The notes beneath the pieces were generated by a model. It was given only the letters and a program-made list of their open reading frames with translations, was not told where the DNA came from and did no database searches. DNA of 64,000 nt from assembly GCA_951640165.1 (NCBI GenBank), contig OX621254.1:23968001-24032000 (forward strand), read 5' to 3'. Positions 32,934 to 43,269 of the stretch are shown here, one piece after another. Origin of the DNA: Pseudoips prasinana (lineage: Eukaryota > Arthropoda > Insecta > Lepidoptera > Nolidae). The translations under genes were made by a program, and so were the position numbers. The number at the start of each line of letters is the position of its first letter. Within the stretch, counting starts at the first letter, position 1.

Positions 32934-33243
32934 TAATAAAATCATAGGAAGTCAAAACTGTACATTGAATATTTATTAAAAAGGATACTTGGGGCGTGAT
33001 CTACCATCGATATCGAAGCCAAGAATATAGCTTTTAGAATTTTTGTCGGTGTGTCTGTTTGTCTGTATGTATGTCCGGGCTAAACTCAAAAAGTACTGCA
33101 TGGAATTACTTCAAATTTTGCATGAATATTACTAAGAAGTCGGGTCAACATATAGGCTACATATTATCACGCTATCACCTACGGGGGAGGAGCTGTGATA
33201 ATTTATAAAATTCAATGCGGGTAAAACCGTGGGGCACAGCTAT
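32934..33243 (+). mobile_element. non-autonomous Helitron-like element (family b)
   Basis: Starts TCTATACATATAATAAAATC; the terminal CTAG has become CTAT. The plus orientation is opposite to the copies at 8-12 kb. Confidence 0.6.
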
Positions 33244-33264
33244 AAACTATAGTCAAGAATAATA

Positions 33265-33520
33265 ATATACTGGGACATTCACGCAAGGCCATCTAATCCC
33301 AAACTAAGCAGAGCTTAGTATTAATGGAAATTAATTATGGAAACTAGATGACTGATATACTACTTTTCTTTTATAAATACCTACGTACTTATATGGAGAA
33401 TTACACCCAGAGTCAGGACAAACAGACATGTTCATACACACAAATATATGTCCTGGGTGAGAATCGAATCCATGATCTGCGGCATAAAAGGCAAGTATTT
33501 AGCAAACACACCAAAAGGCA
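33265..33520 (-). repeat. tRNA-derived SINE (family S1)
   Basis: Tail at 33,265-33,330 and worn head at 33,450-33,520 (minus). A small insertion or duplication near 33,318-33,345 repeats AATGGAAA-type sequence. Confidence 0.55.
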
Positions 33521-35476
33521 TTCTTGAAACTAAGCACCTGGAGGCTAATCTTAATGTTATAAATTTATGATCAATTTCTATCATATACTTACAGGTTTGC
33601 TGAGGAATTGACTTACAAATGCAAAATTTAGATACTTTACGATTTTGCGTAGTTTTCGAGATAGATTTTTTTAATAACATTAGTTTTAGATTTTTTTCTC
33701 ATTCTGTTGAACTTTTCTGGTTCAGTTTTTTGTGATAACTAATTAGCATAGTTTGACCTAACACCCTAAAAAGTATGGTTTATCTAATCATTGCAGAACT
33801 GACTTAGAATTTCATCGAAAGTTCCAAAGTATAAAAAAAAACGCAAAATCGTAGAACATACATGGGGGTGATTCAGATACTCCTCGACATAAAGTATAAA
33901 AATTTTGTATTTTAACGTCAACTCCTCGGCCACCCTGTATAAAGGCATAGCAAATAAATTTGGAAGGTGTAGTTCATGCAACCAATCAGCAAGATATCAT
34001 TATGTTTTAAACCTACCTTGATATATGCCTCAACATGCTTAACAGCATACTTCAGCAGCTTTGGATAGAGGAGAAACATCATTAGTCAATATCAGATCAC
34101 ACAAATTTATGTCTACATTCTATTATGCCTATGTTCACTTAAATAAGAAACCAAGGTAATAAAGTATCTTTGGCTTTGGATTGTAAACCTTATATCATTG
34201 AAATAACAACAAATTTGGATTTCCCACAAACTTAAAACAAACATATTTAATGATTTATTTTATTTTTATATTTAAAACTTTAGCACAAATAACATTGTAC
34301 ATAGGCGGACTTAATGCCATAGGCATTATCTACCAGCCAACCTTTGGGTGGTGCAGAAAGACTAAGGTAGGTGCACGTGCTAAAACTGTCAAATATAAAT
34401 TTAATAGATTCTTATTGTGTTTTGATTATATACATAAACACTAGATATAACATAATAATACATACTATTTCCAATTAAGGTAATCTACAAAGATTTTTCA
34501 TACCACTTAATAGGAATGACAAAAACCATATCAATAGGACAGGATGAAGTGATCAAGCATTCACTTCTCTTCAAGGCTCGGAGTGGACAACTGGTGCCTA
34601 GAAACTGCCTCTTGTTTAGTTGTGTTTGATTTATTGTATCAAAGTGAGTTTACAAATTGATCAATTACTTTCATTTAAATTGTAGAAAGTAAACAAGCCC
34701 ACTATAATCAGTATATTTGGTTAAGCGCCTCAGATTTGACACCTGTCTTGAATAGTTTAACTCCATGCTGTTTTGTGGAAATAAACTACTATAAATAATG
34801 TCCCACAGAGTGGATCCCACCATTTAATTCATATATAATCGATAAGGAATACCTATGGAATGGATCCATATTTTGTTCCAATCGGTTGCCAATTGTAATG
34901 ACATACATACAGCTTAATTCCCTACAATAGTGACAGATTGCTGTAATATAAAATTAATAAAAAAAAAACATATTTATTCAATAATCAAATAATTTGTTGA
35001 ACAAGCCTCCCCCAAGGCTCTTGGGGGGTATGCTATAATTGCCACCCCTCGCTGTCGGGTTCCATAGACTATAGGTCTAACTTAGTATTCACAACCAATT
35101 TATATTACAAATTATATTATAGCTCAAAATGTTGAGTTAAGTAAATGCTTGCTAATTCATTGCCAATTAATTGTAAAATTATTTAAAAATTCCTATATTT
35201 CCTTTTTTATTTTTTATGGATTGATTAATTATTAAAAACCAACTTACTAAACTTTTAATAGAGAGGTAATATATATATATATATTTTTTTGTAAAACCTT
35301 CTTGCCCAGACTTGTACAAAGGCGGACTTAATTCCAAAGGCATTCTCTACCAGTCAACCTTGGGGTGATGCAGAGAATACATGGTAGGTGCACTAAGTAT
35401 CAAAATATTGTAGATGAGAAGATATAGAAGGTACATAAATTACACAGATACATATCATGTATATACCTACTTACAT

Positions 35477-35507
<31 letters not shown>

Positions 35508-35775
35508 CTAATATGTATATATCATATCATACTTTGCAAGTGTTTGCAAAGTACAATAATTATGAATGGTTGCAAAGGTCTACTAAAATTATCCTTATTT
35601 AATGTATAATTATAAATTTAGGGTATAAATTACTATATAAAATAATACTATCATGATACCACACAAAACAAAATGCAAGCCAATTAAATATTGTTTATTA
35701 GAATTATAGTAGCCCTCTGTGCCCTTACAGAGTTCATGTTGATACTCAAATTGTAATTGATAACACCTGTTTCTA
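33521..35775. other. no gene seen; scattered short repeats
   Basis: Two related pieces, 34,300-34,370 and 35,308-35,385, share GGCGGACTTAAT, CATT(A/C)TCTACCAG and the following CAACCTT block. 34,995-35,060 is a fragment of the repeat at 25,655. An AT dinucleotide tract lies at 35,483-35,507. No open frame here looks coding. Confidence 0.45.
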
Positions 35776-35907
35776 ACACAGTTACATATCAAGCTATACA
35801 TTTCCAGTATAGCTGATCCCACATTGTATAGGATTTACCATACAATGAGAGGTCACCTGTATTGGTCAGCTATTTTGGAAATGTATAGCTTGATATGTAG
35901 CCGTGTG
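35776..35907. mobile_element. palindromic MITE (family M3), second copy
   Basis: Arms TATCAAGCTATACATTTCC and inverse. The left end is worn (ACACAGTTAC for CACACGGCTAC) and the right end is intact before TA. The next stretch, 35,908-36,541, shows no gene. Confidence 0.6.
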
Positions 35908-36541
35908 TACACATAAGGGCAGATTTGTATCAGTTCCTGTAAGAACTATTTATAGTATTTAAGTGCATATTTATATGCTATCTGTTTAAAGGTGTTTGAT
36001 AAAATTAAAATCATTTTCATTCAATGAAATAGATTTATTATTAAACTTAGTAAAACATAAGTCCTATAACCTTTATCTAGAAGTTCTTTTTTTAGTTTTT
36101 TTCTTTTTGCATAGCAGCTACACTAATATGTAGATACAATACCTATACTTATCTTATGGACCTTAATGACGAGAGTCGGACCAGTGTCTATCTGGGGATT
36201 ATTGTCTTTTAAAACTGTGATGTTCATTTTTAATATGCAAATACATATTTTTTATTCACAACAACTTCAGGGCCATTGGAAGGATATCTAATACGTTGTT
36301 AAACCTGTTACTACTGGAGGCAGTTTAGTGTTTCTCGATGGGAATAATATTAAAAGTTATACCTCATCGACACCCACTGGAGATTGGGAACTAATGTTAA
36401 ATATTATCTCAACAACTGCTAGTGGTAGCAGTTTTGATTGTGCCATCCTCACGTTGGCAGGGAGGAATTGCAGCCAGTGATAAGACCATATTTTGTACAT
36501 CTTTATAAAAAAGTGGTTTGTAATTAAATAGTAATATCTGA

Positions 36542-36856
36542 TCTATACATATAAAAAAAACATAGGAAAGTCGAAACTATACATTGAATCATTTTTTCAA
36601 AGGATACTTGGGACATGATCTACATTCAATATTGAAGTCAAAAATATAGTTTTTAGAATTTTTGTCTGTATGTATGTCCAATGTCCAGGCTAAACTCTAA
36701 AAGTACTGCATGGATTTACTTCAAATTTTGCTTGAATATTACTAAGAGGTCAGTCAGTCAACATATAGCCTACATATTCTCATGCTATCACCTATGGGGG
36801 AGGAGTAGTGATAATTTATTAAATTTAAGGCAGGTAAAACTGCAGGGTACAGCTAG
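36542..36856 (+). mobile_element. non-autonomous Helitron-like element (family b)
   Basis: Starts TCTATACATATAAAAAAAAC and ends CAGCTAG. More diverged than the copy at 32,934, with AT changes in the hairpin. Confidence 0.6.
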
Positions 36857-37640
36857 TATACAATAAGGAGGTTGACATCATCATCATGTCAGCCAAAAAA
36901 TGTAAGGAACCTTGAGACAAAGGCCCCAAGAGTCTTTATTTATGCATTAATAACTGTAATACCCTTTTGTGGCTTACAATACCTACATTTAGGATTTAAA
37001 AGGGAGTACTATTTCCCTGGTGAAATTATTGTATGTTTGTATATGGTACATAGGTAGTTATTTACACAAATGGACATATTACCAGTATGTCATATCGCAC
37101 GCTTAATCATATACTGACATAACTCAAAAAAGACGTTTTTCGGGAAATCGCAAAAAACGATTTAGCAAATCTGACTTACCTTATAAGATGGCTTATTACT
37201 CAAAGAAAATAGCTTTATATAATGAAATAATGTATTGTAGGGATTGTTGATAAAGTGAGTATTAATGTTTGAATATGATTTTAAATAAATTTAGATTGTT
37301 TACTATAAATTAATCGGTTAAAAAGTTGTTCCTCAAGATTCGTCTGTTTAATATAAAAGATAAAGTTACATTGATTAAATACTGGTGACACATTTTGAAA
37401 TGATTCTGTGTTTTATTTAATATATAACTAAAGAAGACTCATAATTAAGGTATGGGTCCTTATACTATGAAGTAAAATTTTAATACTGGTGACATATTTT
37501 GAAATGAGTCTGTATTTTATTCAATGCATGTTTTTATTATTATGATATGAGTCTATAAGGTATATAAACATAAGAAAAAAAAATCGTTTTATTTATTATT
37601 TTCTTTAATAAAACGAATCAAAACATAATCTAGTTCAAAT

Positions 37641-37703
37641 AAAATGCTGACCTGTGTCAGTCCCCACCTAGGTAGTAGGGACTGACACAGGTCAGCGTTT
37701 TAT
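37641..37703. repeat. short hairpin inside the large transposon
   Basis: Arms of 25 bp with one mismatch (37,641-37,665 and 37,679-37,703, core GCTGACCTGTGTCAGTCCC) and a 13-base loop. A second, imperfect inverted repeat of about 35-bp arms lies at 37,794-37,868. Confidence 0.6.
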
Positions 37704-38079
37704 GTGTACTTTATTGTACCTTGCACAAAACAATTTTGAATTGTATTATACCATATTGCAATGCAAACTTTATTTAAAAAAAATATTGTATACAACAACA
37801 GTAGAGTAACAATTAACTGTAGGTAGATGCCTACTTACTGTTAATTATAACTTGACTGTTGTTGTGTTGGTGAAATTAAAATTTTATTTTATTTTATTTT
37901 ATTTTATTTTATTTGGGAAAAAAAACGATATTACATTACAAATAACACTTATTAGTAAAGTAAGTATATAAGACAAAATCAATGCAATAACTACAACAGT
38001 TTCCACGTATTAATTAAGAGGTATGCTGTGATGAAGAATCAAGGAATCACTTAATAATTTAAAATACATTACAAACTAG

Positions 38080-40995
38080 TCAGTTACCACTAGATACATT
38101 CAAGTTGTTCAGTACTTTAATAACTTGGGCACGAAAAGAATTTTTATTTAGCATGAATATATCTACATCTATGAACTGTTCATTATATATTTGCATTAAA
38201 CGCTGAATGGGTGCACGTTTACCTGCGTTTGTCCGGCATGATGATTGATCAAACAATCGATAATCGCGCACCCCACGGCGATGAATTGACCTAGGAACTA
38301 CAATTTTAATTTCATCATTAAGTTCTACACAATTTAGTTTGTTATGATAAAGATCGTGTAGTGTCAATACTTGCAGAAGCATTCGTCTCTTCTCGAGTGA
38401 GAGTAAATTATATTTTAATAAAAGGTCTTCGTAAGGTAAACGTGGAAGTCGGCATCTGAATTGCATAGTTCGTAGGAATTTTCGTTGAACTTTTTCAATG
38501 GCTATTTTATATTTGGTATATAAGGGATCCCAGATCAGGCAGGCATATTCAAGTTGAGAACGAATAAGTGAACGATACAGATGTAAAAATGTGCCAGGGC
38601 GTTTAAAGTCAGTGGCTGTTCGAATAACAAAGCCGTACATTTTAAATGCTCTGTTTATGATGTTTTCTATATGTAGGTCCAAATGTAATTTACAATCTAG
38701 TAGTATTCCCAGGTCTCTAATATTCGTCACTCGGTTTAGTTTATCATCACTTAAGGTATAATCATATCTGATGGTAGTTTTAGTTTTGGTAAAGCTGATG
38801 ATGTTGCATTTAGGTATACTTAAATTTAATTTATTAATTTTACAGTATTCAAATAGTCGATTAAGATCGCTCTGAAGTTCTGAGCAATCGTTAATATTTT
38901 TTATGGGTTTATATAATTTCAAATCGTCAGCATATAAAAGAAAACTTGTATATTTAAAACATGTATTTATGTCATTTATGAACATTATAAACAGTAGAGG
39001 TCCTAATATAGAGCCCTGCGGAATACCAGAAGACATCCCAGCTCTTCCCGACTTGTACCCATTAATAACAACTATCAGGCTGCGGTTAGTGATATATGAC
39101 CAAAACCACCGTAATAGATTGCCCCTTATTCCATTGAATGCTATTTTGTTAAGAAGGATTTCGTGGTCAACTCTATCAAATGCCTTCTGAAAATCTGTAT
39201 ATATGGCATCCACCTGAACTCCCTCATCGATACTGTGGAAGAGGAAATTAGAGTAAATTGCTAAATTCGTCATGGTAGACTTTTGTTTTACAAAACCGTG
39301 TTGTTCGGGTATGATATAGTTATGAATGAGGGGATAGATGGCATTATGAACAAGCCGCTCAATAAGTTTTGATGTTGCACTGATGATAGATATCGGGCGG
39401 TAATTTGTGACGTCATGTTTTGAACCACTTTTATGGATTGGCACAATGTAAGCGCATTTCCAAATATCCGGGAAGAAACCCTCAGTGATGCACTTGTTAA
39501 ATAGAATTTGTAATGGTTCACATATTGATTCAGCAGTGTTTTTAAGGAACACTGCTGGAATTCTATCTGGACCTGGACCCTTGGATGGATCTAATATTTT
39601 TAGTTCATTTTTAATACGAGTAATATCAAAATAAATATTGTTCAATAAATCACACTGATCCGTATAATTATTTGTTGGTGACCATTGAGGAGTTAAAGTG
39701 GACGGTTGGTAGACAGACTGAAAAAACGATGAAAACAAGTTGCATATAGTTTCGGGATCTTGTGAGCTTAGGTTTTCGTATGACATACTTGACGGTATAC
39801 CTGCCTTGGTTTTTCTATTAGCTATATAAGACCAGAAATACTTAGTGTTTTTGGGGATACAATCCTCTACCGTATTAATATACTTATTGTAACATTTTGT
39901 TGCCTCACTTTTAAATCGGGTTCTGTATAAAGAAAAGATTTCGTAATCCGAGTAATTTTTGTATAATTTCCATTTAATCCAAGCTTTGTGTTTATTTTTA
40001 TAAATATGTATGAGCGATGGGCTAAACCATATTGGGTACTGTGCTTGTTTAGGTTTTGAGAGTGGCACATTTTTTTTTACAATATCGTAAATAGTTTCAT
40101 AAAATAAGTTAACTGCATTTTCTGCGGGAAGCTGGTCAAGTATCGTATTCCAAGACATGTCCATCAACTCTTTATTTAGTAGATCATAATTGGCTTTAAA
40201 AAAGTTAGGCTTTTTTACGGGGTTACGATTCAAGGTGCTGATGTTATTCGTGAAAGGAATTATAATATAAATTGGGGGATGATGTGCGTCTATTGGGACA
40301 GAAATAGAGTCCTGCGGATGCATCACGGGGCAGTCGGTTAAGTTACTGATGCACAAGTCCAAAATTCTGCCGTTAGAATTTCTAATTACATTATACTGAT
40401 GGGAATGATGAATAATCATAAAGTTTCGAAGACTGTTGCAAACTGAAGATGTTCCCGTACAAACAAGGGCAGAAGAGTCCGTTTGATGTTGCCAATTAGC
40501 TTCAGGTATATTGTAATCCCCGACTAGTAAAAGGTTGGCAATACTATTTTCTCTTATAATATTATTTAAAATTTCAAAGTATAAATTATAAACTGCTATG
40601 GGTGACCTATCTGGTATGTAAACTGCACCAATTAAGTAACTACCAGTTAGTTCAGGACTCGGTAATTGGATAACAACTAATTCTATAAACTTTGAGATTG
40701 GAGTAAGAGACGGTATAGAAAAACGATATGGCTTGAGGTATTTCATGACAGCCACCAAGACCCCTCCCCCATCGGATTTATTTGTCAATTTTAGGTCTCT
40801 ATCGCATCTATAAACAGTATATCGTTGATCTATGAACTCGTCATCATATATGCTACTGTTTAGCCAGGTTTCCGCCAAAATTATTATGTCATACGAATTG
40901 GACATGATATTAAAGAATATAGTTTTCAACTTGGTACGCATGCCGCGACAGTTTTGATAATAAACTGTTAAGTTATTTATGCTGTGATTAGCCAT
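38080..40995 (-). CDS. non-LTR retrotransposon ORF2: endonuclease and reverse transcriptase, intact
   Basis: 971 residues, ATG at 40,995, no interruption. The APE-like endonuclease has E42 (AETW), D160 and N162 (GDYN). At the usual SDH site it reads D-A-H-H-P, which may be the norm of its clade rather than a loss. The RT has NYRPISI (530-536), D600 (YTDFQKAFD), SGIPQGSILGP and YADD (687-690). The thumb region ends near 900. No RNase H follows. It nicks DNA and copies the element's RNA at the nick. Its product would depend on ORF1 upstream. Confidence 0.92.
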   Translation of the reverse strand: MANHSINNLTVYYQNCRGMRTKLKTIFFNIMSNSYDIIILAETWLNSSIYDDEFIDQRYTVYRCDRDLKLTNKSDGGGVLVAVMKYLKPYRFSIPSLTPISKFIELVVIQLPSPELTGSYLIGAVYIPDRSPIAVYNLYFEILNNIIRENSIANLLLVGDYNIPEANWQHQTDSSALVCTGTSSVCNSLRNFMIIHHSHQYNVIRNSNGRILDLCISNLTDCPVMHPQDSISVPIDAHHPPIYIIIPFTNNISTLNRNPVKKPNFFKANYDLLNKELMDMSWNTILDQLPAENAVNLFYETIYDIVKKNVPLSKPKQAQYPIWFSPSLIHIYKNKHKAWIKWKLYKNYSDYEIFSLYRTRFKSEATKCYNKYINTVEDCIPKNTKYFWSYIANRKTKAGIPSSMSYENLSSQDPETICNLFSSFFQSVYQPSTLTPQWSPTNNYTDQCDLLNNIYFDITRIKNELKILDPSKGPGPDRIPAVFLKNTAESICEPLQILFNKCITEGFFPDIWKCAYIVPIHKSGSKHDVTNYRPISIISATSKLIERLVHNAIYPLIHNYIIPEQHGFVKQKSTMTNLAIYSNFLFHSIDEGVQVDAIYTDFQKAFDRVDHEILLNKIAFNGIRGNLLRWFWSYITNRSLIVVINGYKSGRAGMSSGIPQGSILGPLLFIMFINDINTCFKYTSFLLYADDLKLYKPIKNINDCSELQSDLNRLFEYCKINKLNLSIPKCNIISFTKTKTTIRYDYTLSDDKLNRVTNIRDLGILLDCKLHLDLHIENIINRAFKMYGFVIRTATDFKRPGTFLHLYRSLIRSQLEYACLIWDPLYTKYKIAIEKVQRKFLRTMQFRCRLPRLPYEDLLLKYNLLSLEKRRMLLQVLTLHDLYHNKLNCVELNDEIKIVVPRSIHRRGVRDYRLFDQSSCRTNAGKRAPIQRLMQIYNEQFIDVDIFMLNKNSFRAQVIKVLNNLNVSSGN

Positions 40996-41228
40996 GACTT
41001 AAGTAACAGTTTATAAGCAGTATTAGTATAAAGTTTTGTGTTACCAACAAACACGCCAATAATCTTGACCAGATCAAAAATATAAATGTGATTATGCTAT
41101 GCTTCTGCAAATATACACAAGGAAAAATAGCAAACAATACAATAAAATATACTAAAAGAGAGTAATTGAATAAGAAGTAATTACATATTTCAACGTAAAA
41201 GGCATAATAAATGTAATGGGTTTTAATT

Positions 41229-42203
41229 TTACATAACGGAATTAGTATTTTTTGTAGTTTTAGTATTAGACTTAATTTTATCGATGTCTTCAATCGTCCG
41301 AATAGCCAGCACTGCGGAATTTTCAATCTCTCTAACGAGTATTGTAGAATGTTTAATCCACACGAATTTATAGCCCTCACGACTTGCTGCTTCTCGTGCC
41401 TTACGAAAGAGCTGCTTATTTCGCAGCGTGAGGTGTTCGTTCACGAAGATTTTATGTGAAGTGCCTGATATTCCTATTTGTTCGGAAGACAGTCCCTTCT
41501 TCAGTCTGTAGGCGCTAATGATATTGTCACGTAAAATTCTTGTGGTAAATTTCGCAATAATATTCTTGGGCTTGTTATTCTGCGCTGCGTGAGGAACACG
41601 ATGTATAGAGATAACATACTCTTTCTTGATACTATATCCAATCTGCTTACCCAGACTTTCCAGCAGGTCAACGAGGTTCTCATTCCGCCTTTCAGGTACG
41701 TTAGAGATTTCGATATTGCACTGTCGTGCTTGCTGCTCCAACAAGTCTATTTTCACCTCTAAGTCCAAGACAGATTTTTCATATTGTGTATTTGATAGTG
41801 AGGACATGTTCTCCACGCGTTTTTTGAGGTCGTTATATTGGTCACTCATGAATTGATTTGATGCCTTTAAGTCCGAAACTTCCTCCGACAACTTGGCGCA
41901 CTGTGTGATAGTTTTTGACTGCTCCGCCAGTATAGATCCAAGCTCCTTTTTAATTTCAATTTTATACTGATCAAAATCGCTTCTTATGCTATTTATATTT
42001 TGATTTATTTGTTCCAAATTACTATTCATATCCTGACGCCAGTCCTTCAGTGTTTGCAATAATTCAGATTTAAAAGAATTAAACATTACCAAAACTTCAT
42101 TTTCCGGTGTTTTACGCTTCCTATTAGTGATATTTTGAGATAATTCAGGTGTTGAGGGTATATCTGGGTTAGATAAGATTTTTTGGTTTGGTGAGTGAAA
42201 CAT
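41229..42203 (-). CDS. non-LTR retrotransposon ORF1 with coiled coil and baculovirus FP-like domain
   Basis: 324 residues from the ATG at 42,203 (the frame also opens at a TTG 24 bases upstream). Residues about 45-165 are heptad-rich and predict a coiled coil for multimerisation. Residues about 165-305 (CNIEISNVPER, IHRVPH, KIFVNEHLT, YKFVWIKHSTILVRE) resemble the Baculo_FP domain found in ORF1 proteins of some insect non-LTR elements and in a baculovirus protein; this is recognition without a search. It has no zinc knuckle. Its likely role is RNA binding and chaperoning for ORF2. Confidence 0.8.
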   Translation of the reverse strand: MFHSPNQKILSNPDIPSTPELSQNITNRKRKTPENEVLVMFNSFKSELLQTLKDWRQDMNSNLEQINQNINSIRSDFDQYKIEIKKELGSILAEQSKTITQCAKLSEEVSDLKASNQFMSDQYNDLKKRVENMSSLSNTQYEKSVLDLEVKIDLLEQQARQCNIEISNVPERRNENLVDLLESLGKQIGYSIKKEYVISIHRVPHAAQNNKPKNIIAKFTTRILRDNIISAYRLKKGLSSEQIGISGTSHKIFVNEHLTLRNKQLFRKAREAASREGYKFVWIKHSTILVREIENSAVLAIRTIEDIDKIKSNTKTTKNTNSVM

Positions 42204-42395
42204 TGTAAATCTTGAAATAATATACAATCCTTTAAATTGTTGCGTTGTTTCACTGTCAAAGTAGATAGTATTATTATAGCAAAATTATGCGCAGGCGACT
42301 TGTGACAAGCACTCAACTGGTGTCACCGGTCGCAACAGGTGGCACCGGCCCGCAGGTAGCAGTTATTAATTTCGCGTCGCAGCGCTCACTACTCT

Positions 42396-42475
42396 TGGCG
42401 GAGTGGCTTCTGTATGCAACCGGAGGCCGCACGTTACGTGGTGGTCGATGGTTCGAGCCTCGCCAGGCGCTTCGT
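42396..42475 (+). ncRNA. tRNA-like sequence with pol III A and B boxes
   Basis: TGGCGGAGTGG (42,396-42,406) matches the A-box consensus and GGTTCGAGCC (42,450-42,459) matches the B box, 43 bases apart as in tRNAs. The ends can partly pair as an acceptor stem. I cannot fold a convincing anticodon arm, so it is more likely a SINE head or pseudo-tRNA lying in the 5' part of the nested retrotransposon. Confidence 0.4.
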
Positions 42476-43269
42476 CTTTTTGAATGTTTATTCAGATTTA
42501 AATATAAGTTTAAAAATAAATAACTCACAAATTGTGTTTCGGTGCACGCCTGTGTAAATGAGACGGAGAAACAAAATCCAATATGGACGCCGTCGTAAAT
42601 GGTAAACTCCACAAGATAGTAAGAGAGGGCCCGATGTTCTTCAAAATGCGTACTCAGAATTAAGAAATTAACTAATTACTTAAATACACCGCAGCAACCA
42701 ACTACACGTCCTCTCACAGCAAAGGTTCACGGAGCAAAAAAAATACTATATAAAAGTAGAGTACTCCTCTACTTTAATGTAGTATTAGACGAATACATGA
42801 ATGAATACTTAAATAATTAAAGATATTTTGAATAGAACTTAATACTCGTACAACATTCAAATACCTAATCACAGTACAAAATTTGTATATAGGTAGGTAC
42901 TTTAAAATGAACTCCGAAACAAACTTTGACTCCTAATAATGTAATTTATAAACTTTATAAAAATAAGTAAAAACGTATCCTAGGTTATATATAATATTAA
43001 AGAATTAAACTTAACGAAGAGATCAATTTTAAAAATACAATATTAGGAGCCAGTTTTTATAGATAATCTAAAAACAAACTGTAAATCTGAATAAAAATAT
43101 TCAAGGAAATAGCAACAATCACACTTATCATCTATTTAACAACACGATAATACCAAATTGTACTTATTTATTAATTAAGAGATCCATTTTCTCAATATTA
43201 GGCACTTAATCAGTCCTTACAAGAGTACTTAACATAAATTTTTTTGCACCTTGCAAGTATTCACCCGGA

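Larger units (their letters stand above)
37880..42663 (-). mobile_element. non-LTR retrotransposon with two intact ORFs, nested in the large transposon
   Basis: Minus-strand order: 5' UTR, ORF1 (42,203-41,229), 233-bp gap, ORF2 (40,995-38,080), 3' UTR, and a tail of tandem AAAAT units (about 37,880-37,915). This tandem tail and the ORF1 type fit CR1/Daphne-like elements, not Jockey. A possible 8-bp target duplication, GAAATTAA, flanks it at 37,872-37,879 and 42,664-42,671. That match is short and in AT-rich sequence, so the 5' border is tentative. Confidence 0.75.

Noticed and set aside
35483..35507. AT dinucleotide tract as a regulatory or origin element
   Set aside because: Plain microsatellite; nothing around it supports a function.
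37877..37917. Independent microsatellite of TTTTA units
   Set aside because: Its position at the 3' end of the nested retrotransposon makes it the element's tandem tail.
38080..40995. Loss of endonuclease activity because the SDH motif reads DAHHP
   Set aside because: As I recall, related clades use a D-x-x-H-P form at this site, so a family variant is likelier than a lesion.
40988..41380. 130-codon minus-strand frame, hydrophobic
   Set aside because: Out of frame with ORF1 and overlapping its end and the ORF1-ORF2 gap; a shadow.
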